The notes below the pieces were generated by a model, which saw only the letters and a list, made by a program, of their open reading frames with translations, made no database searches and was not told the DNA's origin. The translations under genes and the position numbers were made by a program. DNA of 64,000 nt from Pseudoduganella violaceinigra DSM 15887 (GTDB lineage: Bacteria > Pseudomonadota > Gammaproteobacteria > Burkholderiales > Burkholderiaceae_D), in contig NZ_AUDI01000020.1 in assembly GCF_000425385.1 (NCBI RefSeq), positions 115,388 to 179,387 on the forward strand, read 5' to 3'. This document shows positions 62,397 to 64,000 of the stretch, piece after piece. How positions within the stretch are numbered: position 1 is the first letter of the stretch; each line of letters begins with the position of its first letter.

Positions 62397-63703
62397 CTAC
62401 ATCCATCCGCTACCTGCGAATGTTTCTGCACTCGCCCGCGGGTGCCAAAAACCTCATTGGCTATCTCTCGCAGTATGGAGACATTCTGCGGGTGTCGTTC
62501 AACGAAGACTACGTTAACAATACTGGCCGTCCCACATTGTCATTAGCTTACCTCGGTACAAGCGAAGGGGCCACGAGGGAAATTCTCACCGCCCCCCGAG
62601 ATATCAGGTTGTCGAGGAGCGACGGCAAATGGCCAGCTTATTTTCAGAACTTGCTGCCCGAGGGCCACAATCGGGAACGACTGGCGGCGCAGCGCGGGTG
62701 CAGCGCGGACGATGAATTCGAGCTATTGGCCGCGGCTGGCCATGACTTGATGGGGGCAATTGAAGTTGAACCGGTTCCACCCGATATGGAAATTCCGGAT
62801 GCGGTACGGCACTGGCATACAGCCTTAGGTTTGGACATACTCGAACCGGGCTTCGTTGAATTTCCAGTGGAAGATGCCTCGGCACTGCCAGGCGTCATCA
62901 CTAAGTTTTCGGCGGTGCTTGAAGGGCGTCGCTATGTCGTAAAACGTCATGGTGCAGCAGGATCGTACATCCTCAAGCTGCCAAGCACGCGACATCCTGA
63001 CTTGGTCGCCAACGAGTTCATGGGTTTTCAACTATGCAATGCAGTTGGCCTGGATTGCGCCAAAGCGTCAGTAATTTCTCGCGTAGATGCAGACCTGCCG
63101 GAAGTTGTTCCGTTTGAGGAGATTCTGGCGGTGAAGCGGTTTGATCGCGGTCCGGCCGGCCAGCGCATCCACATGGAAGAATTTGCCCAGGTGCTTCGAT
63201 ACGACCCTAAGCATAAGTACGGCAAGGGACTCCACAAAGATTATTCAGACATGTTGCGCATCATCGATCAGCTCTCAGTGCGGCCCGTGCAAGACGTCCA
63301 GGAATTCGTAAACCGCTTCGTCGTATTTGTCCTGATGGGAAACACAGATACACATCTGAAGAACTGGGCTCTTCGCTATCCGGACGGAGTCCACTCTGAA
63401 CTAGCACCGCTTTATGACCCTGTGTGCATCACAGCTTTCTTCGAGGGTGTTCCCGAACATGACTATGCCGTCAATCGGGCTATCGACAAGACGGTACGGG
63501 CATTCACGTGGAACGATCTCGATGCCTTGCTCGAAAAGGCGAAGGTGATGCGTCGTGGGCGCATCCTTCAAGTCGCAAAAGGCGTGGTTGCCAAGGCCAA
63601 GGCAGACTGGCCTGCGCTACTTGAGAGGGCACCCGAAAGCATGCGGCGTGCAATTGCCGAGCGCTTGGCCGGCGGGGTTGCACTAGTGGACTGTAACAGT
63701 TAA
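62393..63703 (+). CDS. hipA: HipA-type serine/threonine kinase toxin
   Basis: 436-residue toxin kinase of the HipA family, which in E. coli phosphorylates glutamyl-tRNA synthetase and causes growth arrest and persistence. An N-terminal couple_hipA-like domain (about 1-105; LPEGHNRERLAAQRGCSADDEFELLAAAGHDLMGAIE) precedes the kinase core. Conserved kinase elements are KRHGAAGSYILKLPS (P-loop-like Ser region), MGNTDTHLKNWAL (catalytic Asp319 in NxDxHxKN) and LYDPV (Mg-binding Asp342). All key residues are present, so it should be active. The last residues (ALVDCNS) and stop lie next to the IS630 end, so the C-terminus may have been altered by insertion. Confidence 0.9.
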   Translation: MTTSIRYLRMFLHSPAGAKNLIGYLSQYGDILRVSFNEDYVNNTGRPTLSLAYLGTSEGATREILTAPRDIRLSRSDGKWPAYFQNLLPEGHNRERLAAQRGCSADDEFELLAAAGHDLMGAIEVEPVPPDMEIPDAVRHWHTALGLDILEPGFVEFPVEDASALPGVITKFSAVLEGRRYVVKRHGAAGSYILKLPSTRHPDLVANEFMGFQLCNAVGLDCAKASVISRVDADLPEVVPFEEILAVKRFDRGPAGQRIHMEEFAQVLRYDPKHKYGKGLHKDYSDMLRIIDQLSVRPVQDVQEFVNRFVVFVLMGNTDTHLKNWALRYPDGVHSELAPLYDPVCITAFFEGVPEHDYAVNRAIDKTVRAFTWNDLDALLEKAKVMRRGRILQVAKGVVAKAKADWPALLERAPESMRRAIAERLAGGVALVDCNS

Positions 63704-63736
63704 AACTGGAGTATCATTGAACGCAAGGAGGCGTCC

Positions 63737-64000
63737 ATGATACTCACAGATAGCGAACGTTCGGAACTGCAGCAGCAGGTCAATGCGCGCAATGTGCGTG
63801 CGGATGTCGTGCGACGGGCGAGGCTGATTCTGCTGTTGGCGGATAAGCACACGTGGGAGGAAATCCGCGCCAAGCTCGATTGCAGCAACGGCTTCATCGC
63901 GCTCTGGCACAAGCGCTTCTCCGCCGAACGCCTGGCTGGCTTGTATTCGCGCCACGCCGGACGATCCGCCTTCAAAGTAACGGACCGGCTTGAAGCACGT
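63737..64000 (+). mobile_element. IS630-type transposase, 5' part (window ends)
   Basis: An open frame from ATG 63737, with GGAGG 7 bases upstream, runs off the window. The translation starts MILTDSERSELQQQVNARN and continues VRRARLILLLADKHTWEEIRAKLDCSNGFIALWHKRFSAERLAGL, the N-terminal HTH of IS630-family transposases. The DDE domain would lie beyond the window. The left end of the element probably falls between 63690 and 63730, touching the hipA stop. GC is intermediate, unlike the adjoining hipBA. Confidence 0.8.

Overview
The window reads as a high-GC chromosomal segment of a betaproteobacterium, most likely Oxalobacteraceae (Massilia, Duganella or Janthinobacterium type). This rests on the housekeeping gene order (murU-amgK divergent from lptD-surA-pdxA-rsmA; fur divergent from bamE; leuS-lptE-holA-proA-hemJ), on a stand-alone second infA, and on dispersed GGTGTCAGACCC-type palindromes; no database search was possible. 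About 60 genes are supported. The left end cuts ubiH and the right end cuts an IS630-type transposase.

Layout. 1-9.6 kb: ubiH, pepP, murU and amgK on the minus strand (ubiquinone synthesis, proline aminopeptidase, peptidoglycan recycling), then lptD, surA, pdxA and rsmA on plus (outer-membrane biogenesis, vitamin B6, rRNA methylation). 9.7-11 kb: two tandem paralogous lipoproteins. 11-17 kb: HAD phosphatase, hrcA, fur, bamE, dapB, exbB, exbD, a barstar-like gene and map. 17-21 kb: a VOC protein, a TetR/MFS divergent pair with two visible operators, an unknown protein, a striking 187-bp foldback element and an AraC regulator. 21-29.8 kb: leuS to rlmL and a Bcr/CflA pump, with compound palindromes between them. 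29.9-35.9 kb: a three-gene signalling operon (HDOD-histidine kinase, REC-PAS-GGDEF-EAL, Sel1 repeats). 35.9-40.7 kb: infA with a terminated leader or small RNA, a secreted NTF2-like protein, a TolB-like protein, a Tat-exported bicovalent-type FAD oxidase and a periplasmic binding protein.

The most interesting part is 40.7-57 kb. Here a minus-strand operon, agaS - ROK kinase - kbaZ/agaZ - agaR - nagA - sugar MFS, faces a plus-strand group: a GH31 glycosidase with CBM32-like and NPCBM-like modules, a TonB-dependent receptor, a Tat-exported GH109 alpha-N-acetylgalactosaminidase and a secreted metallophosphatase. I read it as a complete uptake-and-breakdown locus for glycans bearing alpha-linked GalNAc (mucin O-glycan, Tn or A-antigen type). 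The shared intergenic region has two good sigma70 promoters and reiterated CGAAAG / CTAAGYGAAAG motifs that are candidate AgaR operators. A dedicated tagatose-bisphosphate aldolase catalytic subunit is not present in the window.

57-64 kb: a TraB/GumN-like protein, an Aer-like chemoreceptor, an AhpD-like protein divergent from a LysR regulator, yidB and tRNA-Gly(CCC). A visibly lower-GC hipBA toxin-antitoxin module follows, with three TACTCTTTTT iterons in its promoter, directly followed by an IS630-type element.
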